Assembly: GCF_000247695.1 (NCBI RefSeq)
Contig: NW_004624778.1
Location: 17,145,437 to 17,209,436, forward strand
Length of the DNA: 64,000 bases
Reading direction: 5' to 3'
Source: Heterocephalus glaber
Taxonomy: Eukaryota > Chordata > Mammalia > Rodentia > Bathyergidae
The translations under genes were made by a program, and so were the position numbers. Shown here piece after piece: positions 12,961 through 26,049 of the stretch. How positions within the stretch are numbered: position 1 is the first letter of the stretch; every line of letters starts with the position of its first letter. The notes under the pieces are model-generated. The model had not been told where the DNA came from, did not search any database, and worked only from the letters and a program-made list of their open reading frames with translations.

Positions 12961-14807
12961 AACCTAGAAGCCCTCCTCCTCAGAATACTACTAAACTATA
13001 GAATCATACTATGTCATTTAGATTTAAAATAATACAAAATAAAAATAAAATTTAGCATTTATTTTTAGTTATGTATTACAACATTTTACCTACTTTGAAA
13101 AAACTCCTCTTACATATTTTCAATTAGTAAATTTATAGTGGATTAGTATAAGAAGAATTATGTTTTATGAAAACAAATTGATGGGATTTTCTGTGCTCTT
13201 TAATAAAGTAATAAGATTTTCCTGGTGAACATAAAGGTCACATGTTATGTTAAGTTAGAATAAATGTAGAGATAAACAAAAATATTTGACATTGAACAGA
13301 TCTTAAAAATTCAGAAAACATGGTTATTACATTTAGAAAGCAGTTTTAAGGTAGATAATTTACAGGCTTTTCAGATAAAATGATATTTGAATATGTAAGT
13401 AAAACATAAGGTTCAGTTGATAAAAATCCCTTAATCTTTCTATTTGATTTGTCATGTGTACAGCAAGTTTTAAAGATCAGTTCACATTCAAAATTTGACA
13501 GAAATAATTATTTTCAATACAAAAGATCAAATCTTTACAATCTCAAATGAAATCCTCAGTATTTTAACTCTAGGTTACTTTCACTGATTTTCAGTTTTTT
13601 AACATTTTAATTATTTTTTTAGTATTTATGTCACAGGGCTTTTAACTGGCAACTACTTAGGACTTTAATATATCTTAATTCCACCTCAGAAAATAAAGAT
13701 TTATTTGAGTAACAATAATTTTCCCTGAGTTAATAATGTAGGATTTTATTTTTAATATTTATTAAAATAAAAATAATATAGAGAATGGAGAAAGAAGAGA
13801 AAATATTTCTACATCCCAATCTATCTTTTACTAGTGGATTATAATCCTTTCTGTACATTCCTTTTTGACCTCCTGAAGCCCTTCTCCCATGCCTGGCAGG
13901 GCTCAGCGTTTCTGCCTCAGTCTTCATAATGTTTTAGGCAGATCCTTGACCGCTGGATTAGTACAGAACTATTTATTTGTCTGCCTCTTATAAACAACTT
14001 GAGCAGGTCATAGCTAAGTACATAGAGAGAACTTAACCATCTATCACAATGTCTCAAAAGAATCTATGATAACAATATTTTAGAACATCAGTGGACATAG
14101 TCTTGAATATAATAGACAGTTTACCAATGTTGCTTTTAACTCATACACAATTCCAACATACTGATTAAAAGCAAAAAGGATATTCCTTTTAGAGTAATAG
14201 TTTTTATGCAAAGTAAGGAAAAGGTAGACCAATAAACAACCAATGAAGAAGTTTTTAAAAACTCAGTAATGAGAAGCTCTTTTTTTATACAAGTAATCAC
14301 TGAATGCTTAGCATGTGACTGGCATCATACAAAAAAATAAATCTTGTTAACGTTAACTTTTGAACTAAAAATACTTCTGCAGTTCCCCACTGACTTCTTG
14401 GTATTATTCCAGATGTTGCTGTTGGAAGCAAGGCCTCCTCTGATTTGGTCCCTTTTGTTCTCACTCTTACTTCCTTCCATATTCCAGTGCATACTCCTTA
14501 CTCCAACACTTCAGAAATTCCCACAAGCCAGGCCATTTTAGTTCATTTATTAAGGTCCCAATTCCCACCCAGATTGTCACTTGCAGTACATATATTTATT
14601 GACACATAGTCAAAATTCCATACATGTTCAATGAAAAATACTCATGAATAAGTAGTGTAAAATGATGGATAATTTTGAGCAAGTGAAGGAAATGGTTTTC
14701 TCTAGCATGGCTGGCACTTCTGAATTATCACAGAAGAGTCAGTTCAGTAAGATACTCAGCTTTCAGTACCCAGGTGATAGGTTAGAGAGATGAAGGATAT
14801 GATTTAG

Positions 14808-15012
14808 ATTGTTTGGGGTTTTTATTAGTACATATTTGTATTACATAATGTTTACATTCCTTGTAGGGAGTTGGTATATGTACATTTTAATTCCATTTTT
14901 TCATCCCCTTTCCCTTCCTTCCCTCCATCCACCTCTTGATCCCATTCCTTTTTTGTATGTTTTGCAATACAAATGCATTCCTTGTGTGGAGTTGGTACAT
15001 GTACCTAACACA
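14808..15012 (-). mobile_element. Possible L1 3' UTR fragment, antisense
   Basis: Starts ttattagtacatatttgtat and contains a pyrimidine-rich block like the complement of the purine-rich L1 3' UTR. A phrase near ggagttggtatatgtacatt is repeated in a diverged form about 120 bases later. It resembles 58235-58385. The family assignment is tentative. Confidence 0.35.
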
Positions 15013-16187
15013 TTTCCATGCTAATTTCCAAAGTGGTTCTATGATTACATTGACTTAAAGTGGTTAGGAAGGCTTCCTGAAAAAGAGAGTCTTGAAAGGA
15101 ACTTTAATTCATAATGGGATTGCAAAGGCATTCTGGAAAGAAGTTAAATAGAGCGACAATAATATTAAAAATACAGGAAACAAGTATACAATTATACAAT
15201 AAAATCTTTGCCATAGAATGAAAAGAAGGACTTGGAGGATTGTTTACCTTTTTTCAAGAATGTATGGGATAGGAACTGATACTCCTACATTAAAACCATT
15301 TTTGGAAAAACAGAAATTACTGGCACCTGTGAGAAAGCATTTGATATTATCAGGAGTTAAATGCGTGAAATCATCTTCATATATTAGAAATACAAGCTTT
15401 AAAATAAAATAAAACCAAATAAGTCACTGGATAGTGGTCTTCAAACTTTACGTTCACCTGGAGGACTGCTCAAACACAAATTTCTTCCCATCCCCCATCT
15501 CCACATTTCTCATTTAATAGCTCTGGGATGGAAACTGAGACAGTGTGTTCTTGATAAGTTCCTAGGTGTTACTGATGCCTCCCATCCAGGGGCCATATTT
15601 TGGGAACCGCTGTACTGGGGCATCTTCATACACATTTTGAAGTTTCTAATGGTGAAGCAGAAGAACTGAACAGTGCTGTGCGGAGCAGTCATTATGTGAG
15701 AGAACCAGCAGATGGGAAGAAGGTCAAGATGACAGCTGTGCCTGTAAGGTTTTAGGACAAATTTCAGACACTTTAGTTATGAATACTTGTTGGTTTTATT
15801 ACACAACTGCTACAGAGGCCTGGAGGTGGGAGTCTCTCCAAGGGCAAAGATTTCTTTTTTGAAAAGAGAGATCATAGGGAAAAAAGTATTTAGATGGATA
15901 TTGATAGAATATATACCCAAAAGGAAATGAAGTCCATTTGGAGATGTTTAGATTCTTTACTGACAGCAGGATGGGTAGGTAGTTTCTTAGCTGAGGTCTT
16001 GATCTGATTAAAATCCATCAGAAAAATGCTCATGCATTCTCTCAGAAATAATCATTTTTTCCCAGATAAGTTCATGAATCACAAACATATAAAGCTTCTC
16101 CCTCATCCCAGGTTTGAAACTTTATTTGAAATAGAAGACAGGAATGCTGGGTCCTGGAGCAGTAGTGGAGAAATTAATGAATAGGCC

Positions 16188-16220
16188 ATGCATGAATGAA
16201 TAAATGAATGAATGAATAAG
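16188..16220. repeat. (GAAT)n tetranucleotide tract
   Basis: Short interrupted run of gaat units, an ordinary microsatellite. Confidence 0.75.
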
Positions 16221-17254
16221 GTATGCATGTAAGCATGGAGAAACCAGAATTCATAAGTAAATATTGGCTTCAAAAATTATTTGCTACATTTTTTTCTGTA
16301 GCCTATTTAAATACTGAGTTATCCTCAAAAGTCTCACTGTGTTGCCCTGGTTATGGGAATTGACACTTCTCTGTAGGTTGTTACATAGATGCTGGGGTTG
16401 TTAATTAGTACTTTGATCTTGTAGAAAGACAGATAACAAGGTAAAGCCACTAAATTTGAGAATAAGATTAAATTCTTCTATAATGCTACCAGGGATAAAT
16501 TACATAAAAACTTTGTATGAGTTGAAGATCTGTTCAAGAAGATGGATGAAGTGTAAGGAAATGAAGCAGGGAATGATTGGTTAGCAGTGTTATGTGAAAA
16601 CACGCAAAAATTATCTAGGAGTTATTTTAGACCACTGTCTAGAGACAGTGAAGATTTGCTGGCAGGATATCAGCAAAACACAGGTATTGGGGGAAATATT
16701 ACAGCAGAAAACAAACATTGTTTCTCTAATAACTACAAAATAGATATTAAGTGGAGAGTTTCCTGATCTCATCAGTTTGCTTTAAGAAACATGAAAAAGA
16801 ACATTGGGAAAACTCAGCAAATTGTGTCACCAAACATTTATTAATTACCAAACATTTGCAAAGTTTGTTATTCAACAATTAGAAAAGCAAAGTCATTTAT
16901 CCAGTGGCTACTAAGTATAGCTTGTTTGAATCATTTGGCAACCATAGAAAGCCACCACTGTAACAAATGAAGAATGTGGGAATGAGATGCTTCTCCAAGG
17001 GTCTGTCAAAACTAGAGATTAACGGTTTGCATTTTGTTTTAGGAGAAGCATTATTTTATGAACAAAAACTGCAGTTATAAGGGGAGATTATAAAACAGTG
17101 GATGAGGGACCAAAAACTATTTCTGAAAAAGACTAAATAATACAATTGTTTAAGACTTTCAAGCTCTACACCCTCCATCATGACTATACAATGTTGCCAC
17201 TGAAGTGCAAAAACAAAGTTGGCCATGTTCTAGTGAAACTTTATTTACAAAAAC

Positions 17255-17280
17255 GGGGGGGGGGGGGGGGGGGGGGGGGG
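17255..17280. repeat. Poly-G run of 26
   Basis: Twenty-six consecutive G, rare in mammalian DNA. It sits exactly at the 5' edge of an ID element whose usual head is G-rich, so it may be an expanded SINE head or an assembly or sequencing artefact. Confidence 0.9.
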
Positions 17281-17380
17281 TGGACTTAGCTCAGTGTTCC
17301 CCTGCCTACCTCCCAAGTGCAAGGTTCCCAGTTCGATCCTTGGTACCAAAAACAAAAAACAAAAAACAAAAAAAAAAAAC
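17281..17380 (+). mobile_element. ID SINE with A-rich tail
   Basis: tRNA-derived SINE: box A-like ttagctcagtg, then cctacctcccaagtgcaagg, box B-like gttcgatccttgg, taccaaaa and an (a)nc-type tail. It lacks the second g of cagtgg. Confidence 0.9.
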
Positions 17381-18019
17381 GCCGTGGGAAGATTTGGCCT
17401 GCAAGCCATAGTTCTATGGCTCCCTACTATAGGGTGGCTAGCATAACCATCATGCTTCTTAATGCAGAGAGCTGTTAAATTTTACTAGCCCCCAAATGAA
17501 AGCATCACTGAAAAAAGTAAAATTTTGGTTGCTAGTCCTTAAGCAAACAAGAGACACTTGAAGCAGATTTGTAAAGGATGGATCCTTCTCTTCACTTTTC
17601 AATGGACAAGTCTCATTGTGGTTGAATCTAGGCACTTACTGACTCGAAGGCAGAAGTGTTTTATTCACCTAAGAATGTCCTCATGCAGTCTTTTATTTTC
17701 AAATAACAAGTGTCCCACTTACACATAAAATTGCACGGCTGAAGTATAGACTTTCTTCTAAGCCCCAATCTTAGCTGTTGGCTCAAATTCTGGCCTTTTT
17801 ATTTCAGTCTGCTCTTTCAAAGTAACTCCTTCATTTATCTCCTAAACAGATGTTGCAGTCAGGTACCTTATGCCTAGCTCCACAGATTGGCATATGGCTC
17901 CATCTAACCCACTGTCACCTTGTGCATGAATCTGCAGCTTGTGAAGCTGGAATAAGAAGCTTTCTGGCAGGCAGCCGAGGCCCTGGGGATTCAGCACTGC
18001 ATCTCCTATAATGTGGTGA

Positions 18020-18538
<519 letters not shown>

Positions 18539-20629
18539 TGATATAAATTTGGTTGATTAACCAGTTACATATATTATTCTCTGTCATCCTATTGCCTGTC
18601 TTTTATAACTTAGATAATTATTGAAAGTTCTAAAAGATTAGGAACAGTACAGTTTGGAAATATTGAAATGAGAAGCCAAAATAAATTGATTGCTTTTACA
18701 AAATCTTCAACAAAAGTTTTGTCAAGACAATCAAGCTTGAAGCTTCTTGTACACATTTCTTCCAGGTTTCAATCTCTATAGATAATTAGAAGTTTATTCT
18801 CAATATTTTGTTGATTCTTTTTTTAAAAAAACTCAGATCAAGGCCACTTAAAGTATGAAAAAATAAAGTATTCTGTTATTGGTCCTTCATTACTATGGCC
18901 ATCAACTGTAATAATCAGGCAGTCGCTTTATGTGATCACTAATTTGATAGTTTAAAAGTTGTCGATATGCAAAAGGATCTGAAAGAAAAAGCATCTTGTC
19001 CAATGAATTGGTTCAGAGCAGCCAGTATCCAGGAATCACTAAGAATTCTTCCAAAATGGTTATGTTTCACTTTCTGTTGCTCATATTATCTAAGTGCTTA
19101 TAGGAAGTAGAATATCACTCAAGTATCACCAAACACTTGATCGACTCCTGTTATGATTATAGAATGAGTAGTTGCTCTTTTTAAACTAAATTAGGATATT
19201 TTAATTATTTGAATGTGTAGCTGTTTTAATGGGCTTTGTCAGTTCTAAATTGCATAAAAAAGGAATTTAATTGCTAATTTTCAGCCATGGGTTGTTGAAT
19301 ATTCCTTTCCTAGCCTTTAAATAGTATCTCTAGCAGATCCTGTAACTTTCCTATCATTTTACTCATTAAAGGGCAGTCTAATCATATTGAAAACACTAAT
19401 CTAAAATTTAAATTAAAAATTTTCCTGCTTTATGGCTGGCTAGACTTTTGGATCTGGAAACTGAGAGTTACAATTTGTTTTTTAAATCTTTCATCCCTTA
19501 GAGAGATGATATTGTGGCAGGATAGTAAATTCATAATGTTTTAGAAACACCTTGGCATCTTTTCCCTTACCTCTCTAGTCTTTCTAGTCATATCATAGAA
19601 AAGAGAGGTGAAGAGGGGCTTATGGAGGAAATAAAGGACTCTTTGAGGATCTTTCCTGCTTTTCTGGACCCGAGGGGTAGCTCCTGAGTAGCACCCAAAT
19701 TCTGAGTCTTCTCTTAGGAAGCACAAGGGTGAACTTTTTACAAGACCCTATGGTATTCCTCCACTGCCCAGTTCCATGCTACCAGACAAGCGACACCAAG
19801 TCAGGATTAATACCCTCTTGACAGGCACAGCTCTCCCTGTCAAGCCCATGGGGCCTCTGGTGGGTTATTGTATGTGAGTTCCAAGAAGAGGACTCCAGCC
19901 TGACCAACCTTCCACATGCTACTTGACCCATGATACCCTCCTGTATCTTTTCCAGGCACAATGGTAAGAGACTTTGTATTCTTCCACTACCCCTCTCTTG
20001 CCTTCCTTTCTTCAACTGCCTTTCTTTCTATTTAGATAGAGATAGGGTAGATCAGCAAACCTTCTCCCTGAGCAGACTTCCACCTGAAAAGTAAATCATT
20101 TTTACATGTGGATTGTCTTGTAGCTTTATTCTCAACTGGACACCAGTTGGCAGAAAGAGCCTCTCACTGGAAGACATTAGTTGGAATAAAATTGCCTCTC
20201 TCCCTTCAGAGAGTTTTGTCAGTAACATCTATGATACCTCTTGCACATTTTCACTTTTTCTTTCATATGCTGTGAACATTTGGGGGCATTCAGACTGGTT
20301 TTGATGTCCTTTAAAAAATCCTAAAACAAATTTAACCACGAATGGTGGATGTTTTCTTTAGAATGAGAGGATATTTGTCTGTATTTGCTTCAATTTGAGG
20401 ACCTAGTTGGCTACTTTATAGTAAAGGTTAAGTAAAGATAAAGTTATAGTAAAGGTAAAGTTGCTCTCAAAACCATGCAAGCTATACCTTGTATTACATT
20501 GTATGTGTGTGTTCTTCTTAAAAGAACAAATATCAACATCTGTAAACAGCATTACCAAGAAGCATTGTAATTATTGATGGGTTTCTGAGTAGGTAATAAT
20601 TGTGAAAGAAATGGTTGCTCCATGTTAAG

Positions 20630-20825
20630 TTCTATGAGGGGTATTTTCATACTTTATATTACTTAATCTTCACAATATACTTTGATATCAGTGTTACAAT
20701 CCTCCTCATAGAAAAAGGAAGCAACTAAAATTAAGATGGTTTAAGCAACATGCTCAGGATTTTAAGTTCGTATTGGCCAGCCAAGACTGAAAGTCCTTCT
20801 GACTAAATCCATGTTTTGTTGATCT
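20630..20825 (+). mobile_element. MIR SINE
   Basis: Degenerate but ordered MIR landmarks: ttacttaatcttcacaatat, a gatatcagtgttacaatcc segment, a gaaaaaggaagcaact part, then gtttaagcaacatgctcagg. Confidence 0.5.
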
Positions 20826-21547
20826 AATTACAATTAATTTATGGAAAACTTTTTAAAGAAGGGCTTTTTCTGTTTTCTGCCCATAAAATTAGTTCTTTGG
20901 ATGATCCAAAATTATTTTCTAATATCTAGAATTTAGTTATGGAAAAGAAAATTGAAAAATAGCTTATTTAAATTTTAATGAAGTAACTTTTTATTTTTAC
21001 CAATTTCATCATTTCTTCCTACTCCTAGTATCCAAGCTACTTAAACAAAACCTACCTTATAACCTAATCACCACAATAGAGCACCCTATTCAAATAAGTG
21101 GAAACTAAGATGACAAAAATTATCCTTTTATGAGACCTCTCTTTTACATGTAGTGGATTTTGAAATTCTCCTTAAATACAATAGAGAAAGGCAAGAGTTC
21201 ACCTCCATGACTTAAAGACAAATTTGCTTTCTTGAAATGAATTACTAGTAAGAGTCTACTGCAGCAAAACAGCAGGGTTGGTCCCTTACTTTTGTTTCTG
21301 AAGCATAAACAAGTAAATGTTAACATTTTTGTATTTGGTAGTATTTGACTTTTTGTATAAAAATAAAAGATGTTCTGTTCAGCAAATAACATCTTTGAAA
21401 AGATTACACAACACATAAAGGCCAGTTTTATTGGATAGTTTGTGGATTTCTTTTTTACTTCTTTACATAATTGCTAAATATTTTCTAAATTTCCCAAACC
21501 TATTTTGAACAATGGTGAATAATATCAGGTAGTCTCTTTAAGGTACA

Positions 21548-21742
21548 AACCATCCAGGCATAGTGGTGCATGCTGTTAAGCTGAGCACTCTGTTAGGATT
21601 ATTGCAACTTTGAGTCCAAACTAGATAATTTAGTGATTTAGTGAAGCCCTTTCTCAAAATTAAAAATTTTAAAAAACAGAGGTTAGAATATAGCTCAGTT
21701 AAAGGCTGTGGGTTCAATCCCCTGTACCAGAAAAAAAAAAAA
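21548..21742 (+). mobile_element. B1-ID chimeric SINE
   Basis: B1 half from ccaggcatagtggtgcatgc to ccctttctcaaaattaaaa, ID half from atagctcagttaaaggct to gggttcaatcccctgtacc, and a poly-A tail. A second partial ID head follows directly. Confidence 0.85.
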
Positions 21743-21750
21743 GAATTAAA

Positions 21751-21786
21751 AAGGGCTGGGCATATAGCTTAGTATGAAGGCCCTGG
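21751..21786 (+). mobile_element. Partial ID SINE head
   Basis: gggctgggcatatagcttag, then aaggccctgg, running directly into a GA tract. It looks like a truncated second ID-like unit whose tail expanded into the simple repeat. Confidence 0.6.
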
Positions 21787-21973
21787 TAAAGAAAGAAAAA
21801 GAGAGAAGGAAAGAAGGCAAGAAAGAGAGAAAGAGAGAAAGAGAGAGAGAGGAAGGAAGGAAAGAAGGAAAGGAAAGAGAGAGAGTGAGAAAGAAAGGAA
21901 GAAAGAAAGAAAGAAAAGAAAAGAAAAGAAAAGAAAAGAAAAGAAAAGGAAAGAAAAGAAAAGAAAAGAAAAA
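21787..21973. repeat. GA/GAAA purine microsatellite
   Basis: About 190 bases of purines on the + strand (gaaag, gaga and aaaag units). The Lys/Glu/Arg-rich frame across it is an artefact of composition. Confidence 0.95.
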
Positions 21974-21999
21974 ATAAAAATCAGAAAGTGTTACTAACG

Positions 22000-22352
22000 G
22001 CTATAGTTTGTAAAAGTGTTACCAAAAGTTCATGTGTTGAAAAGGCTTGGTCCCAGCCCCTGATGTCCATTAGGAAGTAGTGCCTAGCGGAAGTATTGCC
22101 AATGAAAGGTCTTTGGGTTATGGGCAGCATGCCCTCAAAGGAGATTTTGGACCTGGCCCCTTCCTCACTCTTTCATTTCTCAGGCATGAGGTTAACGACA
22201 ATGCTGTACCACATGCTTCTGCCATAAACCAAAAGCAACAGAGCCAACCAATCATGGATCATAACCACCAAAACTGAACCAAAATAGAACCTCTTTATCA
22301 GTCAATTATCTCAAGTATTTGTTATGGCAATGTAAATTTGACTAGCATACTT
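22000..22352 (+). mobile_element. ERVL-MaLR LTR, sense
   Basis: Starts ggctatagtttgtaaaagtg, continues aaaagttcatgtgttgaaaa, then tagtgcctagcggaagtatt. It ends with a decayed poly-A-signal region (aaaatagaacctctttatca) and gtatttgttatggcaatgt. No internal genes. Confidence 0.75.
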
Positions 22353-22689
22353 CCAAAGAAATTCATACTTCAAAAATAGTAATAGAAAAACCATTTTATT
22401 CAGGTTTCCAGTGAACTCATATAACACCAAATATAGTCCATTCTCAGAATAAAAATGTAATTTGCAAAATTGAAAAGACTCAACAATATCAAATGGCTTA
22501 TTAGAAAACTATGTAACCATTACTATAGTTGGATCTAGAATTTTTTTTTTCTGAGAACCACATCAGAGAGTGTCCTAATTATTATTTCGGTTCTCAAATA
22601 AAATTTTAAAAACTGATTGGGGGGAAGACTTATTTACTCTTTCTGTTGTTTAATCTTTTGGTCCTAGTTTTTCAAGATTCCTTTCTTTT

Positions 22690-22757
22690 TCATTACATTT
22701 ATCGGTATATTTTAGGAATACAATACAGTTATATTCATCATTGAGATCTTGTACCTT
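22690..22757 (-). mobile_element. L1 3' end fragment, antisense
   Basis: cggtatattttaggaatac to gagatcttgtacc is the reverse complement of the last part of the L1 3' UTR (compare 56815-56890). It is interrupted by a second, similar L1 end just downstream. Confidence 0.7.
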
Positions 22758-22761
22758 TTTA

Positions 22762-22905
22762 AAAATTAATTTTATTGGTACATTTTAGGTATACAATATA
22801 ATGACATTCATCTTTGGAAATTTGCACCTTTACATAATCTTTCTTGGTTCCTATTTTTTCCCCATTCCCCTGCCCTCCCTTCACCCCCTCCTTTTTATTA
22901 TTTCC
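22762..22905 (-). mobile_element. L1 3' end fragment, antisense (second copy)
   Basis: ttattggtacattttaggt, then atacaatataatgacattc and ctttcttggttcctatttt, followed by the pyrimidine-rich complement of the L1 purine tract. It lies next to the first copy, so either two insertions or a nested one. Confidence 0.75.
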
Positions 22906-23625
22906 TGTCCAGAGAAATTCCATTAGCCATTTTTTGATGGTTGATCTTTTGGAGACAAATTCTCTTCTCTCTTTTTTTTTAAATTGGGGAATGACTTGAT
23001 TTCACCTTCATTCTTCAAGTGTATTTTGCTAGATAGTGTCTGTCACTTTTTGAGTTGACAATTCTCTTTAAGCACTGTAAAATTGTGTCACTTCTGGCCT
23101 CTGTGATTCCTTAGGAAAACCCACTGTAATTCAAATTATTTCACCACTGTAAAGTCCTTTTCCTCTTAACTACTTTTAAGATTTTTTGGTAGTCTTTTGT
23201 TTTCTGAAATTTGAACTATAGTGAATATGGTATGAAATTTTTAGTTGCAGCCTGTTTGACGTGTAATGAATTTATTAAATCTATAGATTTCTTTGTTATC
23301 AAATTTTAGGAATTTTCAGCCCTTCCTGCTTTAAATATTTTTTCAGCCTCAGATTCGTCTTCTATTTTTATTCAGTTTTTTAAGATAATAAATGTTCTAT
23401 ATACAAAGAATTTCCTTTCCCATTCCTTCCTGATGCCATTAAAAATCACATACTTTTTTAAGCGCGCTGGTCCCCTAGGAAGCTTTTTCAATGCTGTTAC
23501 AGTTGGAGGGTCCTTACTTTTTTGGATTACTTTCAGTGACTCTGGGATCCTTCTTCTCCTTTCCTCTCCTCTGTGTAGTTCCTTACAGATGGATATTCAG
23601 CATTCCACTAAGACTTTGTGACACA
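22905..23625 (-). mobile_element. Old L1 (L1M-like) fragment
   Basis: Contains an ordered set of old-L1 phrases: ggagacaaattctcttctct, tgatttcaccttcattctt, cacttctggcctctgtgatt, then a caaattttaggaattttcagc motif and aaatattttttcagcc. The strand is given as usually listed for this motif order and is uncertain. Confidence 0.55.
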
Positions 23626-23828
23626 AGCTTGATATTACTTTGCTAGAAAGTACTGTTTCTTTTTTACTTAGAAGTTAGGGTGTTATTTGTAGGTGCATCC
23701 ATGTGTTTTTGTAGGATGTGTAGAGATTCCAATTTAAGCAGCCACTATTATCTCACCTACATGGAAATTTTGGTCAGTATTATTCTACATTTTAATTAGG
23801 ATTTTAATTAAAAGAAGTTATGCATGTA

Positions 23829-23931
23829 GGCTGGGAATTTAGCTCAGTGGTTCTGCCGCCTGCCTCGCAAGTGCAAGGTCCAGAGTTCAATCCACAGTAC
23901 CAAAACAAAAAAACAAAACAAAACAAAAAAA
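23829..23931 (+). mobile_element. ID SINE, first of a close pair
   Basis: ggctgggaatttagctcag, ctgcctcgcaagtgcaagg, gagttcaatccacagtacc, then a caaaa-type tail. The head is intact and carries tRNA-like A and B boxes. Confidence 0.95.
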
Positions 23932-23951
23932 CATGCATTTGATTTGTTTAA

Positions 23952-24065
23952 GGCCAGGGATTTAGCTCAGTGGTTCCGCTGCCTGTCTCACAAGTGCAAG
24001 GTCCCAAGTTCGATCCCTGGTACCAAAATAACTAACTAAATAAAATTTAAAAATTAAAAAAAAAA
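23952..24065 (+). mobile_element. ID SINE, second of a close pair
   Basis: ggccagggatttagctcagt, ctgtctcacaagtgcaagg, agttcgatccctggtacc and an A-rich tail. It begins about 20 bases after the tail of the previous ID, in the same orientation. Confidence 0.95.
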
Positions 24066-25514
24066 GAATGTATGCATGTGATAAAGTACAAAAAACTTGT
24101 GAAAAGTTGTAACCAATAATGTAAAAATGATATGTGAACATTCTAAATAGATATTCAGTATATATGTATGGCATTTTCATGTATATGTATATATGAACAC
24201 ATATACATGTATGTACACAGTACAACTTTATATGTGTATTACACAAATGAGCACATAGAATGCACATTGTTCAGATATTCAATTATTTCTTTAGCATGTA
24301 TTAAATTTTTAATTTGTATATGTCATTTTTTTCTCGTTTTTTAGTGACTATATGGCATTTTATGGAATCATGTTAAACTTATATAAACATTGCTATCTTT
24401 ATTTTTAATTGTAATTTATTTTTCATTAATGCCTATGAACTTGAAGTAGTAGTTGCTAAATAGCTATTAAAAATTATATTCAGATAGCTTTTATGCTTCC
24501 TATAAATATATGTATTGTGTGTGTAGTGATGTAAGTTTATACTTCGAAAGCAAATCTTGTTTCAATGTTTATTATAAAAGCCTTGCTAATTTAGTAGTGA
24601 TGCTATCCTTGGTTGTACAGGTGTACATTTGTAAACCTTCATGCTGTAAATGGAATTTGTTTTATCTCTTTGGGAAACATTTGCATTTTAGTGTACATTT
24701 ATGTCTTTGCCCTCTTTGACCTGGAAATATAGTGTTGTATAATGTAAATTTCTCCAAATCAAGAATGATTTTTAAAAATTTTTATCTTTATATGGTTTCA
24801 GAAGTATGAACCAACTTTCTTTTAATTGTTGTGAAAAAAATTAATTTTGTAACAACTATTTTATAACATAGTTGTTCACTGTTAATATGGACATGCTAGG
24901 ATTTGGGTCACTTTTAAGAAGTCAGGGTATTGTGTATAATAGAAAGTGTTGGGCTGAGATATTTGGTTACCATGGAAGCCAATGCTTTTTCCATCTTGTT
25001 AAATGTGATGTGACTTTTTTCTTTGTACAGAAGAGTACTGTATTTTTGAATAGCGTACTCCCAAGTAAGAGCAAATCTGAATGATACCTTTTTTTCCTCT
25101 GGACATAAGACATTATTACAGTAACATGATGTACATTTACAAGTGGTCTTATGTACACTTCCCAACAATCTTTTTAAGGCAAAATTGTGACCATATGTGT
25201 ATGATTAAAATCGTTTTTAATCCTTAAAAAATTATATCACTAACATTTATTGACAGATAAAGATGTTCATATCATTTGTATAAGCAAGTTATGAAATAGT
25301 ACACATTGATATAAAATATCATTTTTGAAAAACAATATATACCTTTCTACTTTTACATAGCCATAGTTATGAAAAAATGATAAGCATCAAGCTATAAATT
25401 ATGATTCTTTCTGGGTAATGAGATGATGGTTAATTTCCTTAATGGTTCCATAGTGAAAGTGTATTGTTTGGAAGAAAGTAAATACTGCTCTATCATTTAA
25501 AAAAACTCTAATAC

Positions 25515-25540
25515 TAGCCAGGCATTTGAATGCCTGGCTA
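25515..25540. promoter_or_regulatory. Perfect 26-nt palindrome (hairpin) near the exon C acceptor
   Basis: TAGCCAGGCATT and its exact complement AATGCCTGGCTA are separated by only TG. Sense RNA could fold into a 10-12 bp stem 57 bases upstream of the exon at 25597, close to where a branch point would lie. The structure is seen; the function is inferred. Confidence 0.55.
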
Positions 25541-25547
25541 AAAATGA

Positions 25548-25718
<171 letters not shown>

Positions 25719-26049
25719 TGAGGCTTGGAGACACAATGAAGAAATGAAATGCTCTCTGTGAGTACTTTTCTATAAAATGTCAAAATATCAGAAATAATTA
25801 GGATTTTCTCTGAACTATCTAGGCAAAGAAAAATAATGACTAAAATCATACATTTCTAATTAGAAGTAATAATGTTTACTCTGTTCTTGTATTTTTGTAT
25901 ACAGTTGAATGTCTGTTGGCAAATACAATGCTATGTATTTAAGAAATGAGATGCCAATTTATGTAAAAGAAATTGTAATTTCTCAGTATTATGGATTCTA
26001 TTCCTTCATAACTTTATTTTTTTACTTCATCACGTCCAACTTTTATTCT

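Noticed and set aside
17205..17411. Open frame with a poly-Gly run
   Set aside because: Produced by the G homopolymer and an ID SINE; no real protein similarity.
19540..20200. Possible old LTR or gene-derived segment
   Set aside because: Somewhat less AT-rich than its flanks, but I could not match ends, a poly-A signal or a protein, so no family is called.
21774..21977. Open frame rich in Lys/Glu/Arg
   Set aside because: It is the translation of a GA/GAAA microsatellite and has no gene-like composition.
23829..24065. Spaced direct repeats resembling a CRISPR-like array
   Set aside because: They are two SINE copies; the repeat length, the tails and the mammalian context exclude CRISPR.
24500..24780. 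3' UTR-like AT-rich block that might be a processed pseudogene
   Set aside because: No coding similarity, no tail with duplication and no recognisable parent gene.
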